A stretch of 64,000 nt of DNA from Nocardia colli (GCF_008704205.1 NZ_VXLC01000021.1:124001-188000), one strand, 5' to 3'. Shown: positions 27,079 to 35,294, counted from the stretch's first letter. Notes: a model not told the origin generated them from the sequence alone. Program-made: numbers and translations.

Positions 27079-27177
27079 ATGGCCGCAGTTCCCTGTAGCT
27101 ACGCCGGGCGGCACACCCATGTGGACGACCCCGAGGCCGTGGTCAGCGAATACGTCGTGCCGATGGTGGCGCGATGA
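27079..27177 (+). CDS. 32-residue small ORF coupled to STAS gene
   Basis: Reads MAAVPCSYAGRH...VVPMVAR. A strong GAGGAGG lies 5 bases upstream and its stop overlaps the ATG of the STAS gene (ATGA). The spacing and coupling suggest it is translated, either as a leader peptide controlling the STAS gene or as a tiny protein. No family recognised. Confidence 0.45.
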   Translation: MAAVPCSYAGRHTHVDDPEAVVSEYVVPMVAR

Positions 27178-27536
27178 GCGCCGAGTCGCGCGCGTTGCAG
27201 ATACGCCTGGACTGGGCGGAATCGGCAGCGGTACTGACCGTCGTCGGCGAGGTCGATGCGGTATCGGCGCCACAGCTGCAATCCGGGGTCGAGGATGCGC
27301 TGCAGCGGTCGCCGGCGGTGCTCGTGGTCGATCTTTCGGGGGTGAGTTTCTTCGGGTCCGCCGGGCTCAGCGTGCTGCTGCTCGCCTTGGACCAGCTCAC
27401 GAAGGGCAGTTTGCGGGTGGTCGCCTCGCCGCAGGTGCGGCGGCCGATCGAGGTGACCGGGCTCGACGGAATGCTCGCCGTGTTCGACACGCTGCCTGCC
27501 GCGCTGCCCTCGGGAGAATCCCCGAGCCTCGCCTGA
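27174..27536 (+). CDS. STAS-domain anti-sigma factor antagonist
   Basis: 120 residues, one STAS domain. VLTVVGEVDAVSAPQLQSGV is the first strand-helix; VVDLSGVSFFGSAGLSVLL is the signature loop with the phosphorylatable Ser (FGSAG). Such proteins release a sigma factor by binding its anti-sigma kinase when unphosphorylated. No anti-sigma kinase or sigma gene is adjacent, so the partner is encoded elsewhere. Translation appears coupled to the preceding 32-residue ORF. Confidence 0.88.
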   Translation: MSAESRALQIRLDWAESAAVLTVVGEVDAVSAPQLQSGVEDALQRSPAVLVVDLSGVSFFGSAGLSVLLLALDQLTKGSLRVVASPQVRRPIEVTGLDGMLAVFDTLPAALPSGESPSLA

Positions 27537-27594
27537 CGCCGCCTCCGGCGAAAACCCTTACCCGCCACCGCCGCGGGATCGCTACGGTTGCCTC

Positions 27595-28347
27595 GTGGCC
27601 ATGCTCGTGCACCTGACACCCGAGAAGAACGCCCGCCGAATCCGCCGGGCGGGCATCGCCGCGTCCGGATGGCGGCGCGGGGTGTTCTGCATGCCGGTCA
27701 TGCCGTCCTATGTGCTGTCGCATCAGTGGTTGCGTGAGTTGCGCCGCGGCGGACAGCGATTGATCGTCGCCGTCCATTTCCGGGTGCCCGACAACGAACT
27801 CGTTCAGGTCGGGCATTATTCGGACGCTGGTGCGGAAATGACTGCGGCCGAAGCTGTTTCGGTGATCCTGCACGCCGAGGACCCGCGCGGATACCAGATC
27901 GTCATACCGCGTTCGATCGCTCCCACCGAGCTACACCGAGTTCGGCAGGTGCGGCAGGTGACGGGCTGGCGGTATCAACCGAACGCGCACGGCCGGCGGC
28001 CTTGCGTGTGCCCCGCATGCCTGGGGCGCGGAGAATACAAGGCCGCCGTTATGCGCCGCCGATTCGACACCGACCCGCCGGAGCTCACGAAACCTCAACT
28101 GCTGGAACAATTACGGAACGCGACCAGCGATGACGACGTGGTCCTCGCGCTCTACGGCCTGGGTCGGCGTAGTCGTGGCGATATCGACGACGTCGCGGGC
28201 CTCGTCGACCACGCCGACTCCGAGGTCCGCTACGCGCTCGCGTGGGCGTTGCACCGATATCGCGGCACCGAAGCCCGGCTCCTGTTGGCCTGTTTGGCTA
28301 CCGATCCCGATCCCGACGTGCGCCGCGCAGCGACGAACCGTCGGTAG
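27595..28347 (+). CDS. Protein with unknown N-terminal domain and HEAT repeats
   Basis: 250 residues; GTG 27595 or ATG 27601, neither with a clear ribosome site. Residues 1-110 (LVHLTPEKNARRIRRAGI, GVFCMPVMPSYVLSHQWLRE, LIVAVHFRVPDNELVQVGHY) form an alpha-beta domain that somewhat resembles ADP-ribosyltransferase-like folds; this is a guess. A Cys-rich patch CVCPACLGRGEYKA follows, and the last 80 residues are two to three HEAT-type helical repeats (DDDVVLALYGLGRR, DSEVRYALAWALHRY, DPDPDVRRAA). Function not recognised; convergent with the hydrolase gene. Confidence 0.6.
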   Translation: MAMLVHLTPEKNARRIRRAGIAASGWRRGVFCMPVMPSYVLSHQWLRELRRGGQRLIVAVHFRVPDNELVQVGHYSDAGAEMTAAEAVSVILHAEDPRGYQIVIPRSIAPTELHRVRQVRQVTGWRYQPNAHGRRPCVCPACLGRGEYKAAVMRRRFDTDPPELTKPQLLEQLRNATSDDDVVLALYGLGRRSRGDIDDVAGLVDHADSEVRYALAWALHRYRGTEARLLLACLATDPDPDVRRAATNRR

Positions 28348-28350
28348 CTC

Positions 28351-29286
28351 CTACTTGGTATCGATGCGCGCGATCGGAGCGGCGGATCGGGCGAGATCGG
28401 ATTGGAACTGCTTCCAGCCTGTTTCGTCGATCCCTAGGGCACTGCGCAGATAGGCCCACGAAGCCCGCCGGATCAGGGAGACGCGGTCCGGGCTCTCGTC
28501 GGTGGTGTCCTTGGCGTCGTAAGCGTGGATTCCACCCAGTGAATGTTCGGCGCCGAACAAGGTGAGCAGGCTTTGCGCGCCGGGACTGTAGGTGTAGACG
28601 TCGGTGAACCAGTCGGGGCCGCGCGTCGAGAGCAAGGACTGGTCGTGATCCCCTGCGACCACCAGGGTCGGCGTGGTCAGCCCGTCGAAGTCGGGATTCA
28701 TGAAGGAGAAGTTCTCCACCGCGAACGGGGTGAGGTCGCCGCCGCCGATGCCGGTAGTGGCAAGCAGCACACCGGCTTTCACGCGGGTGTCGGTCAGGTC
28801 GGGACCGGGCCGCCCGTCGGCGTCGAGGACGCGCGCGCCGAGCAACATGCTGACGGTCTGCCCGCCCCAGGAGTGTCCGGCGACGGCGATGCGGTCGCGA
28901 TCGATGCGCTCGGCGAGGCCCGGGATGGCGGCGACGATGTGATCGAGTTGGTCGAGCACATGCACGACGTCGTGCACGCGAGTGCGCCAGATGTCCGGGT
29001 ACCTGGGGTCGGCGGGGGTGAGGGCGAGCGTGCGCGAATCGAGGAACGTCGGCTGGATGACAACGAACCCGTTGCCCGCCCAGAAATCGACCAGCGGGTC
29101 GTAGGAGGCCATCGACTTGCTGAAGCCGTGGGCGAGGACGACGACCGGGAGGTCGGTGCCGGAGACCGGTGCCGAAACGCGAACTTGCAGGTCGTCGCCT
29201 CGGTCCGGCGCGGAGAGGACGACCGGCTTGATGCTGATGATCGGAGTGGTCAAGGCGGGGACGGCACTCGGGGCGGGTGCGGGCAT
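28351..29286 (-). CDS. Alpha/beta hydrolase (chlorophyllase/PETase-like)
   Basis: 311 residues from ATG 29286 with AAGGGAA upstream; the longer open frame is non-coding leader. VVVLAHGFSKSMASY carries the oxyanion-hole HGF motif; nucleophile elbow AVAGHSWGGQT; acid region VVAGDHDQSLL; His in AEHSLGGIHAY. No signal peptide. The family includes broad esterases. A long TetR-type palindrome lies 73 bp upstream of the start, suggesting ligand-induced expression. Confidence 0.85.
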   Translation of the reverse strand: MPAPAPSAVPALTTPIISIKPVVLSAPDRGDDLQVRVSAPVSGTDLPVVVLAHGFSKSMASYDPLVDFWAGNGFVVIQPTFLDSRTLALTPADPRYPDIWRTRVHDVVHVLDQLDHIVAAIPGLAERIDRDRIAVAGHSWGGQTVSMLLGARVLDADGRPGPDLTDTRVKAGVLLATTGIGGGDLTPFAVENFSFMNPDFDGLTTPTLVVAGDHDQSLLSTRGPDWFTDVYTYSPGAQSLLTLFGAEHSLGGIHAYDAKDTTDESPDRVSLIRRASWAYLRSALGIDETGWKQFQSDLARSAAPIARIDTK

Positions 29287-29358
29287 GGGGGTTCCCTTCG
29301 AACGTGATGAGCGCCGCGTCCACAGGTGGACGCGTAGATTCCGGCGGGCATGCCCACT

Positions 29359-29400
29359 AATCGGAGCACTGTTCCGAATATACGGAACAATGCTCCGATT
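29359..29400. promoter_or_regulatory. 42-bp imperfect palindrome, TetR-type operator
   Basis: 18-bp arms with one mismatch and a 6-nt centre (AATATA): AATCGGAGCACTGTTCCG against CGGAACAATGCTCCGATT. The size suits two regulator dimers. It is upstream of the leftward alpha/beta hydrolase gene; no TetR gene is found next to it. Confidence 0.6.
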
Positions 29401-29496
29401 GACAAGCGCAGCCCGCGGCGGGAGTGCCGCGCGCTGTCCGGCCGCGGGATCCAGAGCGGACCCGCGGCCGATTGCGCTGTGCCGGAAACTCATTCG

Positions 29497-29895
29497 TCAG
29501 GCGTCGAGGGCCGCGGTGATCTTGCGAGCCATCGCGGCCACCGCAGGGCTCACCTGCCCCTTGCCGAACTGGGCGGCTTCGATCGCGACCAGGACGGTGT
29601 CGCGGAAGTTGCCCGCCTCGACCGGAGACTGCTTACCGAGCAACTGCATGCCCGCGGTCAGCGCGGGCAGCACCCCCTCGGCCAGCTCGGCCACCGACTT
29701 ACCCGGCAGCTGAATGTCTTTCGACTTGGCCGAGAGCACGTGCCCGACCAGCCCGGTCGCGGAGGTCAGTGCGATCGACCCCTGCGAGATGCCCTTGTGC
29801 GGCGCGCCGGCGGCGGCCATCAGCGCGACGGCTCCGTAAGCGGCGGTGCGCAGGGTGCTCTTGTCCTGGTCGGTCAGGGTGATGGTGATGGACAT
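29497..29895 (-). CDS. Hypothetical small helical protein
   Basis: 132 residues, ATG with GAGGAG 8 bases upstream. MSITITLTDQDKSTLRTAAYGAV... continues with small-residue-rich helices (AVALMAAAGAPHKG, SIALTSATGLVGHVL) and ends GQVSPAVAAMARKITAAL. No catalytic motif; possibly membrane-peripheral. A set of 11-bp-phased direct repeats lies upstream. Function not recognised. Confidence 0.65.
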   Translation of the reverse strand: MSITITLTDQDKSTLRTAAYGAVALMAAAGAPHKGISQGSIALTSATGLVGHVLSAKSKDIQLPGKSVAELAEGVLPALTAGMQLLGKQSPVEAGNFRDTVLVAIEAAQFGKGQVSPAVAAMARKITAALDA

Positions 29896-29977
29896 GTCGC
29901 GTACTCCTCGAAATCGGTTGTGGCACCGGGTTGGTGCCGGTCGTTTTGTTCGATGTACACAACTTTGTCCGAGCCCG

Positions 29978-30018
29978 CTGACACCGCACTGACACGCACC
30001 TGACACCCCGGCTGACAT
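29978..30018 (-). promoter_or_regulatory. Four 11-bp-phased direct repeats (GTGTCAG)
   Basis: CTGACAC at 29978, 29989 and 30000 and CTGACAT at 30012; on the minus strand these read as GTGTCAG heptamers spaced 11, 11 and 12 bp. One helical turn between heptamers is the layout of SARP/AfsR- or PhoP-type binding sites. They lie 83-123 bp upstream of the leftward hypothetical gene. Confidence 0.5.
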
Positions 30019-30031
30019 CGAGATCGGCGAG

Positions 30032-30796
30032 CTACAGGTTCACTCCGCCGCTGACATCGAGCTTGGTACCGGTAACCCAGCGAGCGTCGTCGGAGGCAAG
30101 AAAAGCGACGGCATCGGCGATGTCGGGGACCTGCCCCAGTCGACCCAGCGCGGTCGCGCTGACGTTGCGTTCCACGTTCGCCGGATCGGCCAGCACCGCG
30201 GCGGTCATATCGGTGCGGGTGTACCCGACGCCGACCGCATTGACGGTAATCCCCCGTGGCCCAAGGTATTTGGCCAACGAGTGACTGAACACGTCGAGCG
30301 CGCCCTTGGTGAGCGGATATCCGATTCCATGAACCGAGGCGATCCGGGTGGACACCGACGAGATATTCACGATCCGGCCACCATCGCGCAGCAGCGGCAA
30401 CAACCGCTGGGTGAGAAAGAACGGCGCTTTGACGTTGACCGCGATCATCCGATCGAACTCCTCGGGAGTTTGCTCCTCGATCGACCGTCCCATGATGTTG
30501 AGCCCGGCATTGTGGACCAGGATGTCGATCCCCGATTCCCCGTGCTCCTGGAGTCCGGCCGCCAGCCCGGCCATGAACGTGTCCACGTCGCCGGCGACAC
30601 CCAGTTCGGCGCCCACGATGAACGCCCGGCCACCGGCCTCGGCAATGGCCGCAACGGTCTCCTTGGCCGCTGCCTCGTTGCTGCCGTAATGCACGCCGAC
30701 CAGGGCGCCATCGCGAGCCAGGCGCTCGGCGATACCTCTGCCGATACCCCGGCTCCCGCCGGTGACCACTGCGACCTTTCCGCTGAGATTGCTCAT
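30032..30796 (-). CDS. Short-chain dehydrogenase/reductase
   Basis: 254 residues; ATG with GGGGAG 7 bases upstream, 2 bp after the stop of the methyltransferase. Classical SDR: TGGSRGIGRGIAERL cofactor motif, NAG as HNAGLN, Ser in NISSVSTRI, catalytic Tyr and Lys in GYPLTKGALD, C-terminal DVSGGVNL. NAD(P)-dependent oxidoreductase of an alcohol or ketone. Part of a two-gene unit with the methyltransferase, divergent from an AraC regulator that probably controls it. Confidence 0.9.
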   Translation of the reverse strand: MSNLSGKVAVVTGGSRGIGRGIAERLARDGALVGVHYGSNEAAAKETVAAIAEAGGRAFIVGAELGVAGDVDTFMAGLAAGLQEHGESGIDILVHNAGLNIMGRSIEEQTPEEFDRMIAVNVKAPFFLTQRLLPLLRDGGRIVNISSVSTRIASVHGIGYPLTKGALDVFSHSLAKYLGPRGITVNAVGVGYTRTDMTAAVLADPANVERNVSATALGRLGQVPDIADAVAFLASDDARWVTGTKLDVSGGVNL

Positions 30797-30798
30797 CG

Positions 30799-31452
30799 TC
30801 ACTCCCCTACCGCGCGTTCGCCGACTTTGACGCAGAGTTCGGTCCCGCCGTGCAGCGGCAGCGTGACCGATAAGAAGCCGTTGGCCGGATCACGAACGTA
30901 GGCAAGGAAATCGGGTTCGGCATTGTCGTTCACGACGTACCCGCCGACGCGCAACTGCGGCGCGATGATCTCGATCAGCTCGCGCGCGAGCGACGGCTCG
31001 ACGCCGAGCCAGCCATCGATCAGCGCAAGGTCGACCGGACCGCCGAGGTCGCGCAGCGTGGTCCGCGCGTCACCCTCGCGGATCTCGGCGTAGTCGGCGA
31101 GCCCGGCCTCGGCGAGGTTGCGCCGGGCGGTGGCGACCTTGGCGGGCACGATCTCCGATCCGATCACCGTGCCGCCCCCGTTGTCCCGCATGGCGGCGGC
31201 GAAGTAGAGCGTCGACATGCCGACCGAGGTCGCGAACTCGACGACCCGGGTCGCGCGGAGTCCGCGGCACAGCAGATAGAGCAGGTCGCCCTGGTCCGGA
31301 GAGATGGAGAAGCCGTACTCGCTGTAGGCGTGCGGATCCCGCTCGCGCCCGTGGCGCTGATCGTCGGTCGGATACTGTTGCGCCGCAGCGAGTTTGCCGA
31401 TGACGGCGTTGACCACGGGGTCGAGAATGGGGCGGTGGGTGTCGTCGGTCAT
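30799..31452 (-). CDS. SAM-dependent O-methyltransferase
   Basis: 217 residues. Motif I region VVEFATSVGMSTLYFAAAM, GSEIVPAKVATARRNL, GDARTTLRDL and LALIDGWLG fit the class I catechol-OMT-like family. The GxGxG is degenerate (ATSVG), usual in this subfamily. First gene of the unit with the SDR; together they suggest modification of a small molecule. Divergent from the AraC gene. Confidence 0.85.
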   Translation of the reverse strand: MTDDTHRPILDPVVNAVIGKLAAAQQYPTDDQRHGRERDPHAYSEYGFSISPDQGDLLYLLCRGLRATRVVEFATSVGMSTLYFAAAMRDNGGGTVIGSEIVPAKVATARRNLAEAGLADYAEIREGDARTTLRDLGGPVDLALIDGWLGVEPSLARELIEIIAPQLRVGGYVVNDNAEPDFLAYVRDPANGFLSVTLPLHGGTELCVKVGERAVGE

Positions 31453-31564
31453 GATCGAATCTCCTTCACGCCGGTTAGTAAGGCAAGGCTAATATGGCTT
31501 GCTGGCGGCAGGTGGCCAACCACCGCCGCGAAACGGCCAACCTTCGGCGATCAGGAAGGATCGG
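31453..31564. promoter_or_regulatory. Divergent promoter between methyltransferase unit and AraC gene
   Basis: 112 bp. Contains TTAGTAAGGCAAGGCTAAT at 31475-31493, with TTAG...CTAA ends and GGC repeats, faintly like an IdeR/DtxR iron box but matching the consensus poorly. It could equally be the AraC binding site. Confidence 0.35.
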
Positions 31565-32332
31565 ATGAACACCGACAACTCACCGGATCTGACTGCGGGC
31601 GAAGGACTTCCACTCCCCGTGGTGATCCGGACCCAGGTCGAACGGAGCACCCGGCTGGCCTACCACGAGCACCCGCATCACCTGACCGTGTGGGCGACGA
31701 GCGCGACCGTTACCGTGCGCACCGACAGCCGGGACTGGCTCGTCCCGCCGACCCACGGACTCTGGATACCCGCCACTACGCCGCACGCGGTAGACGTCCT
31801 GCACGCCGGCGACGCCTGCACCGTCGCCATCGACGCCTGCTGCCCGATCGCCTGGGACGAACCCACCGGCGTGCTGATCAGCCCCTTGATCCGCGAGCTG
31901 ATCACCTACCTGCACAGCCACCCGGACCCGCACCACACGCGAACCCACATCGAAACCGTGCTGCTCGACCTGATCGAACCCACCACCAGCACGAGCGTGC
32001 ACGTGCCGCTGCCGACCGACCCGCGCCTCCGGACCATCGCCGACCTGCTCATCGCCCACCCGGCCGACCAGCGCGACCTCGCCGCCTGGGGGCACGAGGT
32101 CGGTGCCGGGGTGCGCACCCTCACCCGCCTGTTCGCCGGCGAAACCGGAATGACGTTCGCTCGCTGGCGAACTCAGGTCCGCATCCGGGCGGCGCTCACC
32201 CACCTCGCCCGGGGCTCGTCCGTCGGCGCCACCGCCCGCGCCGTCGGCTACCGCAAACCCGGCGCCTTCAGCGACGCGTTCCATCGCGTCACCGGTCAAT
32301 CCCCAAGTATCTATCTCGCGAACCGCGGCTAA
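31565..32332 (+). CDS. AraC-family transcriptional regulator
   Basis: 255 residues; ATG with AGGAAGGA upstream. N-terminal cupin (YHEHPHHLTVWATSATVTVR, THGLWIPATTPHAVDVLH) for ligand sensing; C-terminal double HTH (DLAAWGHEVGAGVRTLTRLF, VGATARAVGYRKPGAFSDAF, HRVTGQSPSIYL). Such cupin-AraC regulators often control small-molecule efflux or modification genes beside them. Probable target: the divergent methyltransferase-SDR unit. Confidence 0.9.
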   Translation: MNTDNSPDLTAGEGLPLPVVIRTQVERSTRLAYHEHPHHLTVWATSATVTVRTDSRDWLVPPTHGLWIPATTPHAVDVLHAGDACTVAIDACCPIAWDEPTGVLISPLIRELITYLHSHPDPHHTRTHIETVLLDLIEPTTSTSVHVPLPTDPRLRTIADLLIAHPADQRDLAAWGHEVGAGVRTLTRLFAGETGMTFARWRTQVRIRAALTHLARGSSVGATARAVGYRKPGAFSDAFHRVTGQSPSIYLANRG

Positions 32333-32393
32333 GTCTGGACCGTCGCCGACCGGCCTCGCGGATGGGCAGCGCTGGAATCGGTTGGCGCGAAGG

Positions 32394-32822
32394 TCAGTAC
32401 GTGAAGCGGCTGACCTTGTCCGGGTGGATGACGAGGCGAACCTGTTCCGTGGCAAGAATTTCCGCGAGGTCGTCGGCGCGGGTGGGGTCGTTCAGATCCC
32501 AGTAGCGTTCGGCCAGTCTCGTGCAGAGGTCATGTGCGCCATCGGTTTCCACCGTGACACGACCGGCGACCGACACCCAACGCTCGCGTTCGTCCACCGG
32601 GGCGGCAACGACGATCGAGGCGCGGTCGTCGCGCTGCAAGCGCCGCACCTTGAGCGAGTCGGGGGCGGTGAACAATTGGATGGTGCCGTCGTCGGTAGCC
32701 TCGAACCACACCGGGCGCGGCTGCGGCGGAAGCGGCGCCGTGGCCACGGAGAGGAACCCGTGCAGCGGACGGCGGAGGAACTCCAGGTCCTCGGTGGTCA
32801 GCGAACTGGCATCGTCGGTCAT
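32394..32822 (-). CDS. Pyridoxamine 5'-phosphate oxidase-fold FMN/F420-binding protein
   Basis: 142 residues from ATG 32822 (GGAAGG upstream). Split-barrel features: FLSVATAPLPPQPRPVWFEATDD, LKVRRLQRDDRASIVV and RWVSVAGRVTVET. In actinobacteria this family uses F420 or FMN to reduce small molecules or heme products. Terminal lysine-tryptophan FMN markers are not evident, so the cofactor is uncertain. Convergent with the AraC gene. Confidence 0.75.
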   Translation of the reverse strand: MTDDASSLTTEDLEFLRRPLHGFLSVATAPLPPQPRPVWFEATDDGTIQLFTAPDSLKVRRLQRDDRASIVVAAPVDERERWVSVAGRVTVETDGAHDLCTRLAERYWDLNDPTRADDLAEILATEQVRLVIHPDKVSRFTY

Positions 32823-33022
32823 CGCGGCCTTCCGATCGGGAATGGTTCCGAGATCATTCAACAAGGAATCGGCCCGCAGTGTTCCGAGACGTCCGTATCG
32901 GCCTCGGCACCAGCAGGTTTCGCTCGGTGATCCGACGCGGTTCACCGGCTACGGCGTCGCTCGCGCGGTGATGTCGCGCGGCTTCAGCACCCGGGTTTCC
33001 GACCCGGAAGCCGCGACGGCGA

Positions 33023-33247
33023 TCATCGCGCGACCGATCTCCCGATTGTCGTTGAGTTCCCCGGCTCGCCCGCGATCGCTGAAAGATCGCTCGGGTCAGG
33101 CTGAATCAGCTCGCGCAGCTTGGCGTTCGTGAACCCCAGCGAGCTGCGCCCGACCGCGAGCACCTGCGTCACCCGCTCGTGGCGGAGGCACTCGGCGAGC
33201 ACCCCTTGCCCGATCATGCCCGTCGCCCCGAAGAGGATTACCTTCAT
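33023..33247 (-). pseudogene. Truncated NAD(P)-binding epimerase/SDR remnant
   Basis: N-terminal 55 residues (MKVILFGATGMIGQGVLAE, VLAVGRSSLGF, KLRELIQPDPSDLSAI) are an intact Rossmann start of an NAD-dependent epimerase-like family (usual length about 220). The frame then runs into unrelated residues and stops at 74 aa. Only the dinucleotide-binding beginning remains. Confidence 0.7.
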
Positions 33248-33404
33248 GCCCGAATCTTGCCTCACCCGGCGAGCCGACCGCGGGATCTGCCGGTCGGCCG
33301 GTGGCGGGAAGCCGGACCATTATGCCGCCACCGGCGATTTCCGGCAGCCGAACGGCAGACCGCTCCCCTGGACAATCCGGACCATCGGCGGCGAAGATGG
33401 CTCC

Positions 33405-33905
33405 ATGTTCCGACGCGCCGGTGTCGACCCCGCGGTCGAACAAGTCCGAAAGCTGGCGGATTCGCTCGACGTTCCGCGGCCGTGGAATCTGGCTGCCTTT
33501 GTCGCGCGCGTGGCGGAACGGGTCGGCAAGCCGATTCTGATCGTGCCCCGGCAGGACCTGACCACGGGCGGCTTTCCGTGCGGACTCGTCGTCGAGCGCG
33601 CCGACGATTTCGTCATCGCCTACGACGCGGCCAGCACCGGCTATCACACCGATCACATCGTGATGCACGAGATCGCCCATCTGTTGCTCGATCACGCCGG
33701 CTTCGTGTCGGTGGGCGCCCAGCGCCGGACGCTCGCGACGCTGTTTCCCGACCTGGACGTCGACAGCGTGCTGCGCGTGCTCGCGCGCAGCGATTACGAC
33801 GATATCGACGAGAACCAGGCCGAACTGTTCGCCTCCATGCTCATGTCGGACGTGGAGGTCGAGCGGCCGCGCTCGGTGCTCGGCCGCTTGGTCTTCCGGC
33901 GCTGA
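33405..33905 (+). CDS. ImmA/IrrE-like metallopeptidase-domain protein
   Basis: 166 residues. MHEIAHLLLDHAGF is the zincin HExxH motif, and ENQAELFASMLM supplies the downstream Glu-containing helix of the ImmA/IrrE family. Members cleave repressors or act as components of toxin-antitoxin-like loci. Usually an HTH repressor gene precedes such a gene; here only an epimerase remnant lies upstream. It is followed after 15 bp by a multi-pass membrane protein, a pairing common in actinobacteria. Confidence 0.75.
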   Translation: MFRRAGVDPAVEQVRKLADSLDVPRPWNLAAFVARVAERVGKPILIVPRQDLTTGGFPCGLVVERADDFVIAYDAASTGYHTDHIVMHEIAHLLLDHAGFVSVGAQRRTLATLFPDLDVDSVLRVLARSDYDDIDENQAELFASMLMSDVEVERPRSVLGRLVFRR

Positions 33906-33920
33906 GTCGCGCGCGCAACG

Positions 33921-35090
33921 ATGACCTCGATGCTTCCGACGGCGGTAACGCTGCCCATCGTGATCGCCGCCTTCGTGTTGTTCGCCGGCCGGCTCGTCGG
34001 CTTGCTCAGCACCGGCCTCGACCGGCAGGTCACCATCGCCTTCGGCTGTCTCGTCGCCACCGCGGCAACCCGGGAACCCACGGTGTCTCGCCTGGTCAGC
34101 GAGCTCTCCGGCGGGTGGCTCACCGAACAGCTGATTCTCGAACTCGGTGCCGTCGGTTTCAACGTCGGCTACGCGGGCGGGCTGCTCATCGGGGCGGCGC
34201 TGCTGCATCGCACCCGGTCGCCGCGCGTCGCCTACGGCATGGCCGTCGTATTCAGCGTGGCCGCGCTGTGTTTCAGCGCATTCGGCGCCGGCGACGGCAC
34301 GATCTTCGAACGCACCGGATGGGCGCAGTTCGGCTACTGGCTGTGCACGGTGCCGATCGGAACGGCGATGGCCGTCCTCATCATTCAGGCGGCCACGGCC
34401 GAACTGCGCAACCGGGTCGGGCGCCGGGAGTCGGCGGTGTACGTGGCGATCTTCCTGTGCGGCATCGCGGTACTCGTCCGGGTGGCCGCCACCATGGTGG
34501 CGGCGACCATCCGGATCGCCGGGTCGCGCAACTCGTTCACCGACACCCAGGCCATGATCGATCGCAACGGGGTGTTCTTCGATCTCCTGCTCTGCATGGG
34601 GTTGACCTTGATCGCCATCGTCGCCGCGGCACGCAGCCGGTGCGCCGTCAACGATCTGACCCGCCATCGCAGAGCGCTGCGCCCGCTCTGGGCCGAACTG
34701 ACCGCCGCGTGCCCGGAGATCGTGCACCACAGCCCCGTACCGCACGGCGCGCAACCCAACCGATATCTGCTACACCGCACCGTCATCGAGATCCGGGACA
34801 GCATCCTGGACCTGGCCCGCTACGCGACACCGCACCCACCCGAGATCGACGCCGCGATCGCAGGGACCGCACCGACCGGCCCCGCCCACGACGCACTGAA
34901 CCGCGCCGTCCTGCTCGTCCGCGCCCGCGACGCCAAGGCACGCGGCAACCCACCGACCGGCGGCCGCTACTTCGCCCTCTCCGCCGCCGACAGCCTGCTC
35001 GACGAGGTCACCGAACTGACCGCCATCAGCACCCAATGGCCGGCCGCCGAGGCCATCGCCGCAGAAGCCGGACAGCGCAGTTCGCGCTGA
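33921..35090 (+). CDS. MAB_1171c-like putative membrane transporter
   Basis: 389 residues. About seven hydrophobic segments in the first 240 residues (ITLPIV-type start, AGGLLIGAALL, MAVVFSVAALCFSAFGAG, FGYWLCTVPIGTAMAVLIIQ, VAIFLCGIAVLV, LLLCMGLTLIAIVAAA). A cytoplasmic helical tail begins at RPLWAELTAACPEIVHHSP, matching my memory of the MAB_1171c/DUF6545 family. It travels with ImmA/IrrE-like genes. No transport substrate is known; the pair may be a signalling or defence-type unit. Confidence 0.65.
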   Translation: MTSMLPTAVTLPIVIAAFVLFAGRLVGLLSTGLDRQVTIAFGCLVATAATREPTVSRLVSELSGGWLTEQLILELGAVGFNVGYAGGLLIGAALLHRTRSPRVAYGMAVVFSVAALCFSAFGAGDGTIFERTGWAQFGYWLCTVPIGTAMAVLIIQAATAELRNRVGRRESAVYVAIFLCGIAVLVRVAATMVAATIRIAGSRNSFTDTQAMIDRNGVFFDLLLCMGLTLIAIVAAARSRCAVNDLTRHRRALRPLWAELTAACPEIVHHSPVPHGAQPNRYLLHRTVIEIRDSILDLARYATPHPPEIDAAIAGTAPTGPAHDALNRAVLLVRARDAKARGNPPTGGRYFALSAADSLLDEVTELTAISTQWPAAEAIAAEAGQRSSR

Positions 35091-35097
35091 CTGCTTA

Positions 35098-35240
35098 CTA
35101 GTCGATCCGCGGCGGCCCGGCATCCACGATCTCCAACGACAACCCCAGCGGGTCGAAATGGATCAGCGATTCCATCCACCAGGTCATGCCTCGCTGAGTG
35201 CCCGCGATGGCGTGCTGGTCTGGTACTCCGGTGCGAGGGG
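35098..35240 (-). pseudogene. C-terminal remnant of a VOC/glyoxalase-family gene
   Basis: Minus-strand translation gives DQHAIAGTQRGMTWW, then MESLIHFDPLGLSLEIVDAG and PPRID before a TAG stop. The HFDPLGLSLEI segment is the last strand of VOC domains (F-DP-G-LEI). No start codon or upstream half of the domain is present. Confidence 0.65.
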
Positions 35241-35294
35241 GTGTAGTACCACAGTTCAATGTGTTGGCGGGGGTGGGGTTCTTAACGTCGGGGC

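Noticed and set aside
31475..31493. IdeR/DtxR iron box upstream of the AraC gene
   Set aside because: Only the outer TTAG/CTAA and GGC parts resemble the consensus; the inner positions disagree and no siderophore genes are nearby.
33179..35101. 640-residue open frame across the zincin and membrane-protein genes
   Set aside because: Arg-rich out-of-frame shadow of both real genes.
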